A stretch of 64,000 nucleotides of DNA from Begonia masoniana (lineage: Eukaryota; Streptophyta; Magnoliopsida; Cucurbitales; Begoniaceae): positions 7,609,519-7,673,518 of the forward strand of contig CM039514.1 of NCBI GenBank assembly GCA_022432975.1. The letters run 5' to 3'. Of this stretch, positions 42,799-55,628 are shown piece after piece. Every line of letters begins with the position of its first letter. The stretch's first letter is position 1. Both the position numbers and the translations under genes were made by a program. The notes beneath the pieces were generated by a model. That model was not told where the DNA came from, searched no databases, and saw only the letters and a program-made list of their open reading frames with translations.

Positions 42799-45700
42799 AT
42801 GAAGGTGGTAGCTCTAGTAAGCGGTGGAAAGGACAGCTGCTATGCAATGATGAAGTGTATCCATTACGGCCATGAGGTTTTTCCTTTTTTTGCTTGGTCA
42901 AAGATGTTTGTTTCCTGAGAAAATCGCGTACGATGATTTTTTTTTATAGAGTTTTTGAATAATTGGCTGCTTTGATGGTCGGCGGTAGTAGCATTTCACT
43001 GTTTGACCTGACGAATGAGTCGAGTTAGGGAGGTGTTAGAGCTTTTCCGGTTAAGCTATATGCAATTTTTGCTATTTTTTACGTAGTGTGAATCTCAGAC
43101 TCGGGTTCTACTTCAATTTAGTCTTAAATTGTGGTTTCGGTTCTGGAATGTGGGGGGCGAGTGTCTTTGGTTATTTAGAATGAGTGGAAACGAGACTCAG
43201 GATATACATGAACCATTACCTAAAAAAATGAGTTAAGTATACATTTTTGCAACTCTAATACTTGGTGGAGTAGGGTTTATGTTTAGTTTTCTTGTGCTTA
43301 TGGACTTTGTTACGGTTTTCTTAGCTTTGATTGATAGGAAAAGTCAATGATAAAGAATTAAAACATTAAATTCTGATCATTTTATTTTTGTACTTGGCCG
43401 GAGGAAATGTTTTTCCAGTGCCTTGTGCCAATAAGATTATTTTCGTTTTGTAAGTTTTGCTTGGATGGATTTACTTATCCAAATCTACATGCGAAGACAA
43501 TCTAGTGGACTGTGAGGAAGGTGTGAAAAGAACCAGGATTAGAGGCTGCATTTTTCTCAGGAGGCTATTGCATAAATCCTTCAAGTCTTTCAACAAAAAA
43601 GTTATTTTGGTGTCTTTTCACGAAAAAAAAAATATTAGTGCATCTTAAATCCATCTTCAAACATTAATAAGAAGAAAATAGATTCTTTCGCACTCTTGCC
43701 TCCATTTTTTACTGTCCTCTTGTGACTTAACTTTGCTGCATTTTTGTATGTTCTTGTCTCATTATAATTCTTTTCTTGCTCAAAGATTAACTTGTTGCCA
43801 TTTTGTAGATTGTTGCCCTGGCAAATTTGTTGCCAATAGACGATTCAGTGGACGAGCTTGATAGCTACATGTATCAAACTGTAAGTCTCTCTTTCCCTGA
43901 AGCAAACATGCAATCGTGTCTTAACTGAAATATGAAAATGGGATATTTTGTTTTGCAAATCTATATTTGTGCTACAATGTAAATGGATTATTTAATGTGC
44001 AAAAATTTCATACCTTGATTGTACTTTTCTGGTATCTGCCCATTGCAAGGTTTTTTATTCTTCTCGCTACTTCATTTTTCATCAATTTTTTCCGTGTCAT
44101 AGTCTGTTTTCTTTTATCCGCTATTTCTTTTGAAATGAATTGTGTTCTCCAGGTTGGACACCAGATAATTGTCAACTATTCAGAATGCATGGGACTTCCG
44201 TTGTTTAGAAGGCGAATACAAGGATCTACAAGGCAAGCTTTTTAAGGGGGAATCCTTTGGTAAATAATTACTTGGGGACTAATTTCTGAACAAAAAAACT
44301 ATTCTTACTTTTCTTTTGTATGTATTATCCATTCCATTGCCTATTCATTCCAGCTATGTTTACAGAGATAGATATGGGATTCCCATATATATCAGTTAAG
44401 ATGACTTGCTGAAGTTACTCAAAAAGGTGTCCGAAAATATCTAATAATGTACTGAAAGACTTCTAAACCAAATTACTGTTCAAATTTAACAATATCTATA
44501 TTGTAACCAAATAATTTTTTCTTGCTAATAATGTAATGTTTCATTTGTCGCTTCTTCTAAGTAAGAATGATTTTTTTATTAAGCATTAAGTACCATTGTG
44601 AGCTCTTAGTTCAAATTTATAACATGATAGTTGATGTATAATGAACTGACAAAATTAGTAATGCCATCATTTGGCCGTGTTAAATGGAGAATGAGAATGT
44701 TAAAGGAAGCTCAGGTGCTACATATTGTTTATCGTGATATGTTAGCATGATTTTTTTACTAAGCATCAAGTACCATTGTGAGTTCTTAGTTCAAATTTAT
44801 AACATAACAGCTGATGTATAATGAACAGATAAAATTAGTATTGCCATCATTTGGTCGTGTTAAATGGAGAATGAGAATGTTAAAGGAAGCTCAGGTGCTA
44901 CATATTGTTTATCCTGATATGATTACGAGGTTAACACGAACCAACACTGGGAGAAAGTTACTCTCAAGGAAGAATATTTATGCTGGTATATTATTGTGAT
45001 GTTTTTGGAATATGTCTAGCTCCATCATTAGTTCTTGTTTCTATTATAGATACAAAGGGGGTTATATGGATTACTTCAAACTAATGGCACCTGAAATTTC
45101 TGATAGTATACAAGATTTTGAGATGGAAATGGTTGGATATGTCTGTCAAAAGCATTTTAGAATAGCATTTCCAATTTCACCAAGGGTGAATGACATTATG
45201 CTTCTTTTCACTTTCCTAATCTTTTATTTAGGTATCAAAGTCTCAGCTACAGAATGACTCCAGGTGATGAAGTTGAAGATATGTTTCTATTGTTGCATGA
45301 AGTTAAAAGACAGATACCTAGTATTACAGCTGTATCATCTGGGGCTATTGGATCTGACTATCAGAGACTGAGGGTTGAGAGTGTTTGTTCAAGATTGGGT
45401 CTTGTTTCACTGGCTTATTTGTGGAAACAAGATCAGTTGTTACTCCTTCAAGAAATGGTAAATTGCCCTTTTTCAGATGTTCTTTACTGGAAAGAGGACG
45501 AGAAGTTGTTTGGATGGTCTCATCTCTGATGATTTTCCTCTCTTTTTTTCTCCGGAAATTTACCAGGTAAACAATGGGATACTGGCCATCACAGTCAAGG
45601 TATGATTTCTTTTCTCCCATCACTTTATATATCATTTTAGGAGATGCTAGGCATTTTCTATGTAATTCATGTAAAACTATATAGTTTCTATCATTTGTAG

Positions 45701-48700
45701 CCCAACGTTTCTCATCTAGATTACAGGAACATGCATGTGATTGGATGGAAAAAAATTCTGCTGTTAGGCTGTCTTCATTTAGGGACAATTGTTACAATTA
45801 TTGATGTCTGAGTTTGAGAGACAAAAAATCAAATCAAGAGAACACTATAAGTTTGGTGGTTCTTTAATAAATAATTATTGCTGCTTTTTTGATTGCTCAA
45901 TGTCATAGGTTGCTGCCATGGGGCTTGACCCTGCAAAACACTTGGGGAAAGAAATATCAGCTTTGGAGTCCTATCTTCACAAGTTAAATGAGTATGCCAA
46001 TTTTTCAAGTGCATTGGTTACATTTGCAATGTCCTTTTTTTGTGTCAACTGCTATTTGTCAAGCTCTTAGATAGTAGATAGCCATCGTGTTAACAAATTT
46101 AACTTTTCGTTGACATCCCTTCTGCAGGCTGTATGGGATCAATGTCTGCGGTGAAGGTGGAGAATATGAAACATTAACACTTGATTGCCCTCTCTTTGTG
46201 GTAAGTTTCTTTCTAAAATTTCTGCTTATTCTCATAAAAAAATAAGTTCCATCAGTATTTTTTGTGTTTCTTTTTAGTTTACTTTGTTGATTGTATCAAC
46301 TATATGACTTTATAAATGTCAAATTGCATTTCTGCATGGTGTTTACATAAATGCGATTCATTGATATGGCCGAATTTGTTTATAAAACCTTTTTGGTTTC
46401 TCTTTTTTTTTTTTGTAGTTTTGGATGAGAAAAATTTTGTGGGTGCAGACCATGTTATTATTGGATGATTACTGAGCGTCAAATGTTCCAAATCATTTTA
46501 ATACTAATACAAAATTTAATCAATTTTTGAGGAAGATTAATTGTCCTTGAAGGTCTTCTGTCTGGCTTTATCAAAATTATTTCTTGATGGATCATTATTG
46601 GTATATTTAAGCTCTGTATTGCATATCTTACACGATGTCGAGATCTTTCAGAATGCTAGGATTGTGCTCGATGAGTATAAAGTTGTGCTCCTCTCATCAG
46701 ACTCCATTGCACCAGTGGGGGTTCTTCATCCTGTTGCTTTTCATTTGGAAAATAAGGCAGGCAGCTCTTTTGCTGTTGACGGTGATTCTAACCATGCAAT
46801 CGACAACGAGAAAGTCAATTATTTATTTGAAGTTAATGGGGACTGTCAATTAAAATGTGAAGCCACATCCTCCTCTATTGCTGAAGAGGCTGATACCTTT
46901 GATTTACTTAATGTTGCAAAACAGAGATTTAAAATTTCAAAAACGAAAAAGGGCGATACTTTTTCCATTGGTTGCTGGTTAATAGATTCTTGCAATACTT
47001 CACCAGGTTTAGCTATAATTATCATTTTGTGTTAAAAACTTTTCTTAAGATAACCTTCTATTTGTGCTGTTATAATTTTGAGTCTTTGACTATCAGATTT
47101 GCGAGGAGATCTGGGTGCTCTTTTAAAGAATATTGAATCAGAACTTCTCGGACATGGTTTTGGTTGGGAGAATGTGCTATATGTTCATCTTTACATTTCT
47201 GATATGACTGAGTTTGCTGCAGCTAATGAACTATATGTCAGATTCATAAAACAAGAGCGGTGCCCTTATGGTGTTCCTTCCCGAAGTACCATTGAACTGC
47301 CATTGTTGGAGGTGGGCTTAGGGAGTGCGTACATTGAAATTCTAGTGGCAGGTGACCGTACGAAAAGAGTTCTTCACGTGCAGAGCATATCATCCTGGGC
47401 ACCTAGTTGTATTGGTCCATATAGTCAGGTAAATTATTGCTGCAGCCACAGTTCTTTTGAAAATATTTTTTGTTAGATGCTGTTGACGAATTTGGTAAAC
47501 GCTTATTTTTTGAGGGCGCAAACCTAGATCTGGATTATATTCTCTAATACTTTTGTGAAAATATTATCTGGTGAGAGTAGAGTCATAGATTAGATGATGT
47601 ACAACTTAGAAAGGATAATTGGTTATTCTATTAGAAGAAAACATTTTGTGGATCCTACCAAATAATGTCTTTGATAGTTGATGAAAATCCTATAAGATGT
47701 AAAGTGATTATTGTAGTTGAGAATAGACAAAATTTCCCAATTTGTATGGATTTGCTATAAAAGTCAGCTAGGAAATTGATTAACCCCATTGATATATTTA
47801 ATTAAGATTGAATTAGGAATATTTTAGAATATTGGTTTTATTAGTAATTTAATGTTAAGTAATTAATTAGTGTTGGTGATATTAAAGGGGGAGAGTAGAG
47901 TGCTTAAGGATTATCAAAAAAGTATTTTGTGAAAGTGGATTTTCTGAGGGGAGAGCAAACACTGTTCTCGCACATCTACGCTATTTTGGAATTTTGTTTA
48001 GTCTTTTATTAAATTATATAGGGTTCCTATCATGATCCAACACCTCAAACGTTTGAGAATGCATTTTTTCCCAGTGAAAAATTTGCCGGATCTGTTCTTG
48101 ATTTTTCTTAACAGCGCCTCCTTCCATTGGAAGAGATTCCGGTGATTGAATTTGAAAATGCTTGATATTTAACACATTCTTTGAACCATATCCCAAATTG
48201 GCTGCTACCGACTTAAATGATCCATGTGTGGAACCTTCATTACGTGCTCATAGATCTTGGTCAACAAAGACCATTGGTGGGCTAGGATTGTAACAATACC
48301 ATAGTTTTGCTGCTTGCTGTCCTCTTAAATTGGACATTCCACCTTCGAGCATGGTCATTGTTGGCAACTTCTACCTTTGCCTGATTACCTATGACCCTGA
48401 GCCAAGATTTTCTTTTCTACGTTTCTCTTGTCCATCCCAGGCCTATGATAACCATCCTCGTAATGGAATCTTGTGATAAGCCCCCAATTTGGCTTACTTA
48501 TTGTTGCAACAGAAATTTTGTTTAAAAAAAATCAAGTAGGAAAATTAGAGAATAAGCTTTCAGGAAACTAGAATAATTCAATAATAATGTCTAAAAATCT
48601 AACTTAATGTTGATTACAACCTTTCAAAAATATAAACAAAAATTAAATGATTAAAATTAAAATAAAACGATAAAACAACTTAGATTTATTGGGCTTGCAT

Positions 48701-51700
48701 GGGTCTGGGTTTGTGCTACATCAATCTTCTCTTAAAAAAATTGGACCTCGAGTTTTGTAGCTGCAAAGAACTCTTCCAAGAGAAAATACTTTGTTTTTTT
48801 ATGCTTGAAGATATGGCACTAAAATAATTTTCTTATCGAATTAAAACACAAACGTATTATCCTGTTCTTTATAAGTTGCGTCAACATCATAAAGTCAGGG
48901 TCATCCGAATAAGATATGAAAAACATTCATATTCATCACATCATATGTGATTCCATCTCTGTAACACATTTCGATTGACGTTGGTATCTTGCAGAGTTCA
49001 TGTACTCAAACTTCAGGGCCCTTTTTAATCAATGCAATTTTGTATGGGAAAAGATGTTTTTTCACCTGTTAATTCAACGTCTTTACCAAAGCCTTTAACT
49101 ATATTTTTTGTGTTGTCACTGTCAATGATGACATTACAAACTTTGTCACTAATGGTGCATCATGTTTGGAAAATCTTCTGTCATTGAGAGTTGTCTCGTT
49201 CTTTTGAAGTAAGCAAAAGTCGTAGGAGGATGCATACTACTTCTCCCACATCCCCTTCTACAAATTCAGCACATACATAAATATCTTATTCTATATCGTG
49301 TTCATCACCACCATCTTCCTTTATAAAATTATCTGGATGATTGCTCGAGCAATTTTTTGAAAGTTGTTCTAGTTGGTTGCACCAAAAATATTTTTTGAGA
49401 TTAGGACGCACATTGGGTTGTTATTGTCTTGTTGTTGTTGACAAATTTAGATATGAGGATCATACCGAACAATGGTTGAAGAATTCCACTTGAATTTTGT
49501 TCTGAGTACTTGTTTGGAGGAGTATCATTCTGAGTAATGTCGTTATCATCTATTATTGTCGATCCTTTGAGAATGAGTGAACTTTCTGGAGTGTGTCGTT
49601 CAAAGTTGTTTGACATAAGCATTGCAGTATGCTGATTTGCACCTCTACTTTCATTGCCAAAGGTTGAAGAGGAAATTGATCTTGAATAACTAGTTTGAGG
49701 CCTCAAATGCAGTGAGCTATTAATTGATTATTTGTCTCTGATAAATTCACCATCGCATATAATCTATACAATTCTTCTGATTCACTGTCCGGTTGGCTTG
49801 TCGACAATTCTGATGACTATCGACCTAAGAATTGCTTGTAATGTGGAAGAAGAAATCGCCTTTTTAGCAATCTTTTCATCTTGGGTCAAGTTCTGATGCG
49901 TAATTTTCTCTATTGTTGGTGATTAAACTTTAGTTGTTCCCACTATGCTATAGCTCCACCTTTTAATTTATATCTCACTTGTTTCTCATTTTCGATATTT
50001 AAGTAATCGAAAAAATTCTTGACCGTGTGAATCCAGGAAATCTTCAATATTTAGTGGTCTATCAAAAGTTGGCAAATCCATTTTTCATTTTAAACTATGA
50101 TGGTTTGGACGTCGAGTCAAAACTCGATCTGCAAGAAAATCATCTATATTTGTCCCCAGTCGCAAATTTTCTCGTTGTTGCTGCTCTGGATAATCATTAA
50201 ATCGTTCCATTGGAAAAAAATTATGTTGTTCGTGGGGATTTCGAGCTAAGTTGTTCGAAACCCTGGCTACCTTGCCAGCAAAATCGTTGTCAGAGTCGAG
50301 GTCTGCTATGTTGCTGACCAGAAGCCTTCGCCGGTCGTCAAAGGTGTTGGCTTGGCAAAGAATCGGCCTATATCTATGCTAGTGAGTGCAAAGACCAACG
50401 ATTTTGCTCTTTGTCGGGTCGAAATCATGGGTTTTGTTAGGAAAATCGCATGGGCGATTTAGACTTGCGCGAACCATGGTCCAGTGTAAACAATTCGCAA
50501 CTAGGCTGCCGTGTTTCAGGGCGGGCAGTGGCTGGTGGAGATTGCCAGTGTCGTTGGACCGATGCGATCAACCGGTCAGGCCGTGGCTGGCGGCTAGTTG
50601 AGCTCTAGGGTTATGGTTTCCTTCTTCTGCCACCCTAGGTTTTGCCACTGCCCTATTTTTAATGTTTTTTCTCCATTGTTCATTGTTTTCTTTACCGTTG
50701 TTTGATTCTCCAAAATCGAATCTTTAAGTCCTCCGATTTTGCCACTCCTTGATAACGCCGTAATTATCATTTGTAGAAGATTGCGAAGAGTTTCGTGAAT
50801 TTCATTGATCTCATTATCAATTTTTTTTCAAATCCCCGCTCGTTGTCGGTGATTTGTTGCCCGCTAGAACCTTCATTAGCCATCAAGTTGATGTGAAAAT
50901 TCTTGCTCTAATATCAATTTAGTGCAGCGAAAGTCTTGTTTCAAAACGAAACAAGAAATAGGAAATCTAGATGATAAACTTTCAGAAAAATAGAAAAATT
51001 CAATAATAATGTCTAAAATCTACTATAATGTTTATAAGAACCTTTTAAATAAAAACTACTAAAATTAAAATAAACGATAAGAGATTAAAATATAGCGATA
51101 AAAAGACTTTTGGACTTATTGCCCTTGCTTGGGCCACATCACTTATCCAGGAGGAATGAGAAGAAATTGATAAAAATGTCATCAAAACTAGAGGGGTAGT
51201 GCAGGGCTAATTTGGAAACTTATAGTGATACAGTAGTATGTTGTGAAGTTAGTTAGGATTCGGAAGGCTGGGTTATAAAGGGAATGGATGGGGCAAAGAG
51301 GGGAGGATATCATGAAATGATTAAATTCAACTTGACCAAATCAAGATTTTGAGATAATGTTGTTTGAATATTAAACATTCTTTATTATACAAGACCGGAA
51401 TGGTCATTGTGTTCTATTACTCTATCATTTTGGATACTTGGGATTTCTTCTTGTTTGTTTCTATTTATCAATTGTTTGTTCATTTCCAGGCAACTTTGCA
51501 TAAGGAAATACTTCACATGGCTGGGCAACTGGGGCTTGATCCTCCCACTATGACCCTCTGCAATGGAGGACCCACTGCTGAGCTGGAACAAGCTCTAGAA
51601 AACAGTGAAGCTGTGGCAAAATGTTTCAATTGTTCAATATCTACCTCTGCTTTTTTATTTTCCTTGTACTGTTCGACCGACATTTCCTTATCAGAAAGGC

Positions 51701-53126
51701 GCAAAGTTGAAGACAAGCTGCAAGCTACTCTCGAGCAAATGCGGAATTCACATTCTGAGAAAGCCAGCAAGTCTAAAGTGATTGATCCCATTGTTCTATA
51801 TATCCTTGCACCCTGCCTCCCAAAAAGGTTAGTGGTCTTATTATTTACTAACTGGATTCATTGTAAATAAGAAATCATCTATGTTCACAAGAATTTAAGA
51901 ATCAAGATTTAGATTCAAGAAGATAATAAGACGGATTCAGAGATTAGAGTGAATATAGAGATTAGAAAAGTGGAAGCATTTTGGAGAAATCGCAAAATAG
52001 GGAGAAAAACAAAAATAGGAATGTTAAAATAATAACCTAGAGGCCATGTTTATTAAACTAAGCTACGGAAAACTGATACTTGCCAATAATAAATCTCTAA
52101 ATGAAAGCGCGACTAATAATTAATATTGTAGTACTACTCCCCGAATAAAGAAATATGTTGGAATATTCCTAAACATAATAAACCCTACAGCCAATCTGTG
52201 TTTCTAATGTAAGCAGGTAGTCTTCTTCCGTATTTTGCACCTCTATACTTGTGGCATTTTCTGATTCTTGATGGATTTCCTTGCAGTTTCTGTTATTTGT
52301 TGAGCCAAAGGCTTATATATTGAATTATCTTCTTTTCTAGATTATCCAACACAATATTTGGCATAAAAAACTACAAAATAATACCCTTTTGTTGTCTACA
52401 TGTTTTCTTGCAGAGCACTTGTTGAAGTCAAGCCCATTCTGTTTGTTCCGGAGGATATAGAGGAAGTGGTTGAAACTGAACAATACTTAGCTTGCAATTC
52501 AACGCCTACTTGCTGGGGCTTTGAAGAAGCACCCTGGCACAATTCATGCCTGCAAAAATGCGTGATTCGTGGGAAGATATGTGCTCTTGTGTTGTGTATT
52601 ACAAGCAACATTGCGCAGAAGATCTGTTCTCACTCCCTAGATGCTGATGAAATAACAGAAGAACATTTGGGAATGGTTTCAAAATTTTGCATATATCTAA
52701 CTGATAAAACTATCTTGGAGAACGGCTTTTCATGGGAAGATATCATGGTTAGATTTTATGAATACTTTTTATCTCTACCACTGTGAATTTAGTACAATTC
52801 TTGGTGTTTTTCTTTATCCAAATGCTGGTAATTTTCCTGCATTTCGTATTAATCAAATGATTTTTTAAACTTCAGGATTATTTTGTAACTATTGTTCTTT
52901 TCTTTTGTAGAATTTGAGGATCTATTTTCCAACTAGGTTGAATGTGAGTTTGGAAGCACTGTCTCTAATATTCTCCAGAACATTTGCTGAGCTTGCTGAA
53001 ATCAGTCGGACCTTCAAAGTCGGTAAGAATCCCATCTTCAACCTTGTTCCTGTTTTAGGTTCTGGGCAAGTGGCCGACTGTATGGATGATGTAGTCTCAT
53101 GTGAAATATTTGCTAAGAAATCCTGA
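42799..53126 (+). CDS. DPH6: Diphthine-ammonia ligase with RidA domains, 739 aa
   Basis: Twelve exons join in frame: 42799-42876, 43809-43880, 44153-44232, 45232-45457, 45567-45599, 45909-45991, 46128-46200, 46652-47006, 47097-47428, 51490-51827, 52414-52747 and 52911-53126. The N-terminus carries the ATP-pyrophosphatase loop SGGKDS (residues 8-13), and CGEGGEYETLTLDCPLF (about 198-214) is the second family signature. The enzyme performs the last step of diphthamide synthesis, ATP-dependent amidation of diphthine on eEF2, in the cytosol. Two YjgF/RidA-like domains follow (about 334-420 and 425-570), an arrangement known in plant and fungal DPH6. Intron 3 is a GC-AG intron. Intron 9 (4.1 kb) contains a gypsy element. 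Confidence 0.93.
44567..44926 (+). repeat. 180-bp tandem duplication in DPH6 intron 3
   Basis: Two copies with a period of 180 bp, starting at 44567 and 44747, share TAAGTACCATTGTGAG, GGTGCTACATATTGTTTATC and nearly all intervening bases. The second copy is open for about 60 codons, but the sequence lies between exons 3 and 4 and is not part of the DPH6 frame. Confidence 0.9.
48502..51141 (-). mobile_element. Non-autonomous Ty3/gypsy element in DPH6 intron 9
   Basis: Two 222-bp LTRs (48502-48723 and 50920-51141) flank a 2.2-kb interior, and the exact duplication CTTAT lies at 48497-48501 and 51142-51146. On the minus strand the 5' LTR is followed by a primer site TGATATTAGAGC (50905-50916). 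The interior encodes a decayed gag (DLPTFDRPLNIEDFLD at 50079-50032) and a decayed aspartic protease (VIIDSDNTKNIV near 49115; YRDGITYDVMNMNVFHILFG near 48980-48920). No reverse transcriptase or integrase is present, so it moved in trans. Its orientation is opposite to DPH6. Confidence 0.85.
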
Positions 53127-54640
53127 GTCCATTTGCTTTGTTTAGTTTATTAAAAAATGGAAATTGGAAAATATTGTACTTCTAAATTCAGTCATAGGAC
53201 AAACAAAACACTCATGATTGAAAGAACTCAACCTTGTAATTTATATTAATGTTTTTTTTCATGTTTACATAAAATGTAGAATTGATGTATAAAATAATAT
53301 CATTATTATAAAATGTATAAACTCTCTCTCTCTCTTTCTCTCTCTCTCCTCATCTTCTTTATCATCTTTGGTCTAGAGTAATGGCTATTTCCCGTTTAAG
53401 GTAGCAATAATATCATTATTATATTGTTTTGCTCTCCATGTTTTATGTTTTAAGAATGCCTGCTATCATCTGACGTTATAATTCCATGAACTACTTGTCT
53501 TTTTGTGATGACAAAACAACGGATGAGAGAGATAGGAGAGAGAGAATGGACCATTTTGCAGTAAAGAAAAAGGGGAATGTTTTGTAGAGAGAGAAAGGAA
53601 CGGTGGGGGGCTCTCAGAAAATACAAAGAAAGTGAAGGACAATGAACTTTGAACAGGTCTGCGTTGGTAGGGAGAGAGAGGCAGAGAGATGGCAAGAAAA
53701 TTAAATGATGAAAAGGTAAAAAGATAAAAGTTGTATGGTCCTTGTTAATGGCCTTCCCTTTTATCATTCATTCCCTCTGATTTATTGCCCTCTGTTTTTT
53801 TTTTATATATTTAAAACAATTTCTAAAAATTAAAAAAAAAAATACTAATTTTCAATAATTAAAAAATGATTTTCTAAAAATGTTATTTTTAGAAGCATCT
53901 AACGAACGCATGCGTTTGTTTTAGTCAAATCTAGAAAATTAAATTCATTATAATTGAATTAATTGACTAAAAACTAAATAAAAAAGGTCACAAGTATAAA
54001 TTAAAAATGTTTTTTGTCCACAAGCAACACAACATTATTTGATTGCACACAAGGTCAAAACCAAATTAGCATTTTTAATTCTAACACTTCTTTTTTCCCA
54101 AGAGTACCATTTGAAGAGTATTACAACTCAAAATAATCTTTAGTGTTGATTTTGAGCATATATTAAGATTAGTCTTTTCTACCCGCACATCCCTTCCATA
54201 AAATTAACAAAAATGAATGGTTGATTGGAGCTCAGTTTTCACGATTCTTGAAAGGTGTGGAGCCGGAACAGAACTGGAACGCATGGTTCTTGACAATCTA
54301 GAACCAAAATCAGAATCGTTGGTGGATAGAACTGGAATCGAACTGCACAGTTCGTTAAAATTTGTCCGAAAATGCAAGGGGAGAAAAGAGGCTTAGAGCT
54401 TAGAATTGGACTAAGCAGCCGAGAAAGATGGTCGAAGTCTACTTATGTTAGCTGCATTTGATTTGTTATATAGATAAAAATGACATTATATTAAAAGTTT
54501 AATTTTTGTGTTTATAAATTTCAATGGATTTAAATTATGTGATAAATATTTTTTTAAAAATAAATTGCTATTTATATTTATTGTTTGAAATCTCACGGAA
54601 TGGCATTACTCGTAAAACAAGCAAAAAAGGAGGGCTTTCC
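53127..54640. other. Intergenic region between DPH6 and the ANKRD13-like gene
   Basis: AT-rich DNA with a CT microsatellite at about 53322-53347. The block 53450-53770 is purine-rich on the plus strand and open on the minus strand, but it is low-complexity and matches no protein I recognise. No RNA gene or complete transposon is seen. Confidence 0.5.
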
Positions 54641-55628
54641 TTTATTGTCTCTATACAACTCCAACAGAAAAGGGGAAGACGGAAGAGCCAAGAGGGGAAG
54701 AGAGAGAGAGAGAGAGAGATCTGGCGAGTTGGTGGATGAGTTCATGACCGAGTCGAATTTTGCTCCTAGAAGTTGAAGCTGTGTTTGTCAGCATTAATGG
54801 TGTAGAAGATACTGACCGTTGGATCTCATCTTCGAAATATTGACCGACCGATTCGTTCTCTCTCTCTCGGTGGTTCTTGTGTCAAGCTCAGGTTGGATAT
54901 ATCGAAAGAACCAGCTGGTACGTAATCAAAGAACTACACTCATCGTTCGGTGTTTCGAAACTGCTGGTGTTGAGTTGAGGTATTTTCTTTCTTTGATGTT
55001 CGATTTTTGAGTTTCTGTTTTATTACGCAGAATTAGAAAGTGGTCAGAAATTAGGGTCGTAAAATGTTTCTCCTTCTCCTTTTCTCGTCTTTCTTTATTA
55101 TTTTCTTGAAAATTTTGAAAATGTGGAAATTTGTTGTTGGTGGGTTCTTGTTTTATCTTATTTTAAAGGAGGCCTTGATTTTCTTGGAAATGAAATGATA
55201 ACATATTCAGAGATTGAAATTTATGCATTCGAGCGAGAGAAGTTTTTGCCTCGTATATTTCTGTCCTATTTGGTTTTCCTGCAATTATCTTAATCGATTT
55301 TCGTTCTTTTATTCTTTCATTTCACAGATTTGATTTATGCTTTAAATTTCCTGTGGTGTATGGAGCTAGCTTATCTTAGTGGCTTGGAGATGTACGAATG
55401 ATGAAAGTTGTGGTGTTAATTTCTGGTTTATCCTTTGAACAGCTTGTAGAGATTCCGTGCAAGTAAACCCTGGTTTTTGTTTCATGTAGCATCGTGTGCA
55501 ATTCTGGAGATTGGTTGTTCTTCAATTTTGTGCAGTAGAAACTGTTGATTGCAGTTTGCTTCAAGCTTAACCTTGTCTGAAAATGCAAGGAGAAGAACTT
55601 TAGGTTGTAATATAGAGAGGAATACTAG
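54641..55628 (+). promoter_or_regulatory. Promoter and 5' leader of the ANKRD13-like gene
   Basis: A GA microsatellite (about 54701-54720) and CT-rich stretches near 54855-54875 are typical of plant core promoters and 5' UTRs. Several GT donors and AG acceptors could form a leader intron; I could not fix it. If the 55583 region is transcribed, it contains a six-codon upstream frame (ATG at 55583, stop ending at 55603) that could dampen translation. Confidence 0.4.

Noticed and set aside
45050..45178. Candidate extra DPH6 exon beginning ATACAAAGGGGG
   Set aside because: It breaks the conserved sequence between exons 3 and 4 and has no family similarity; the exon at 45232 restores the frame.
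53450..53767. 105-codon open frame on the minus strand
   Set aside because: Purine-rich low-complexity sequence without a recognisable domain or splice partners.
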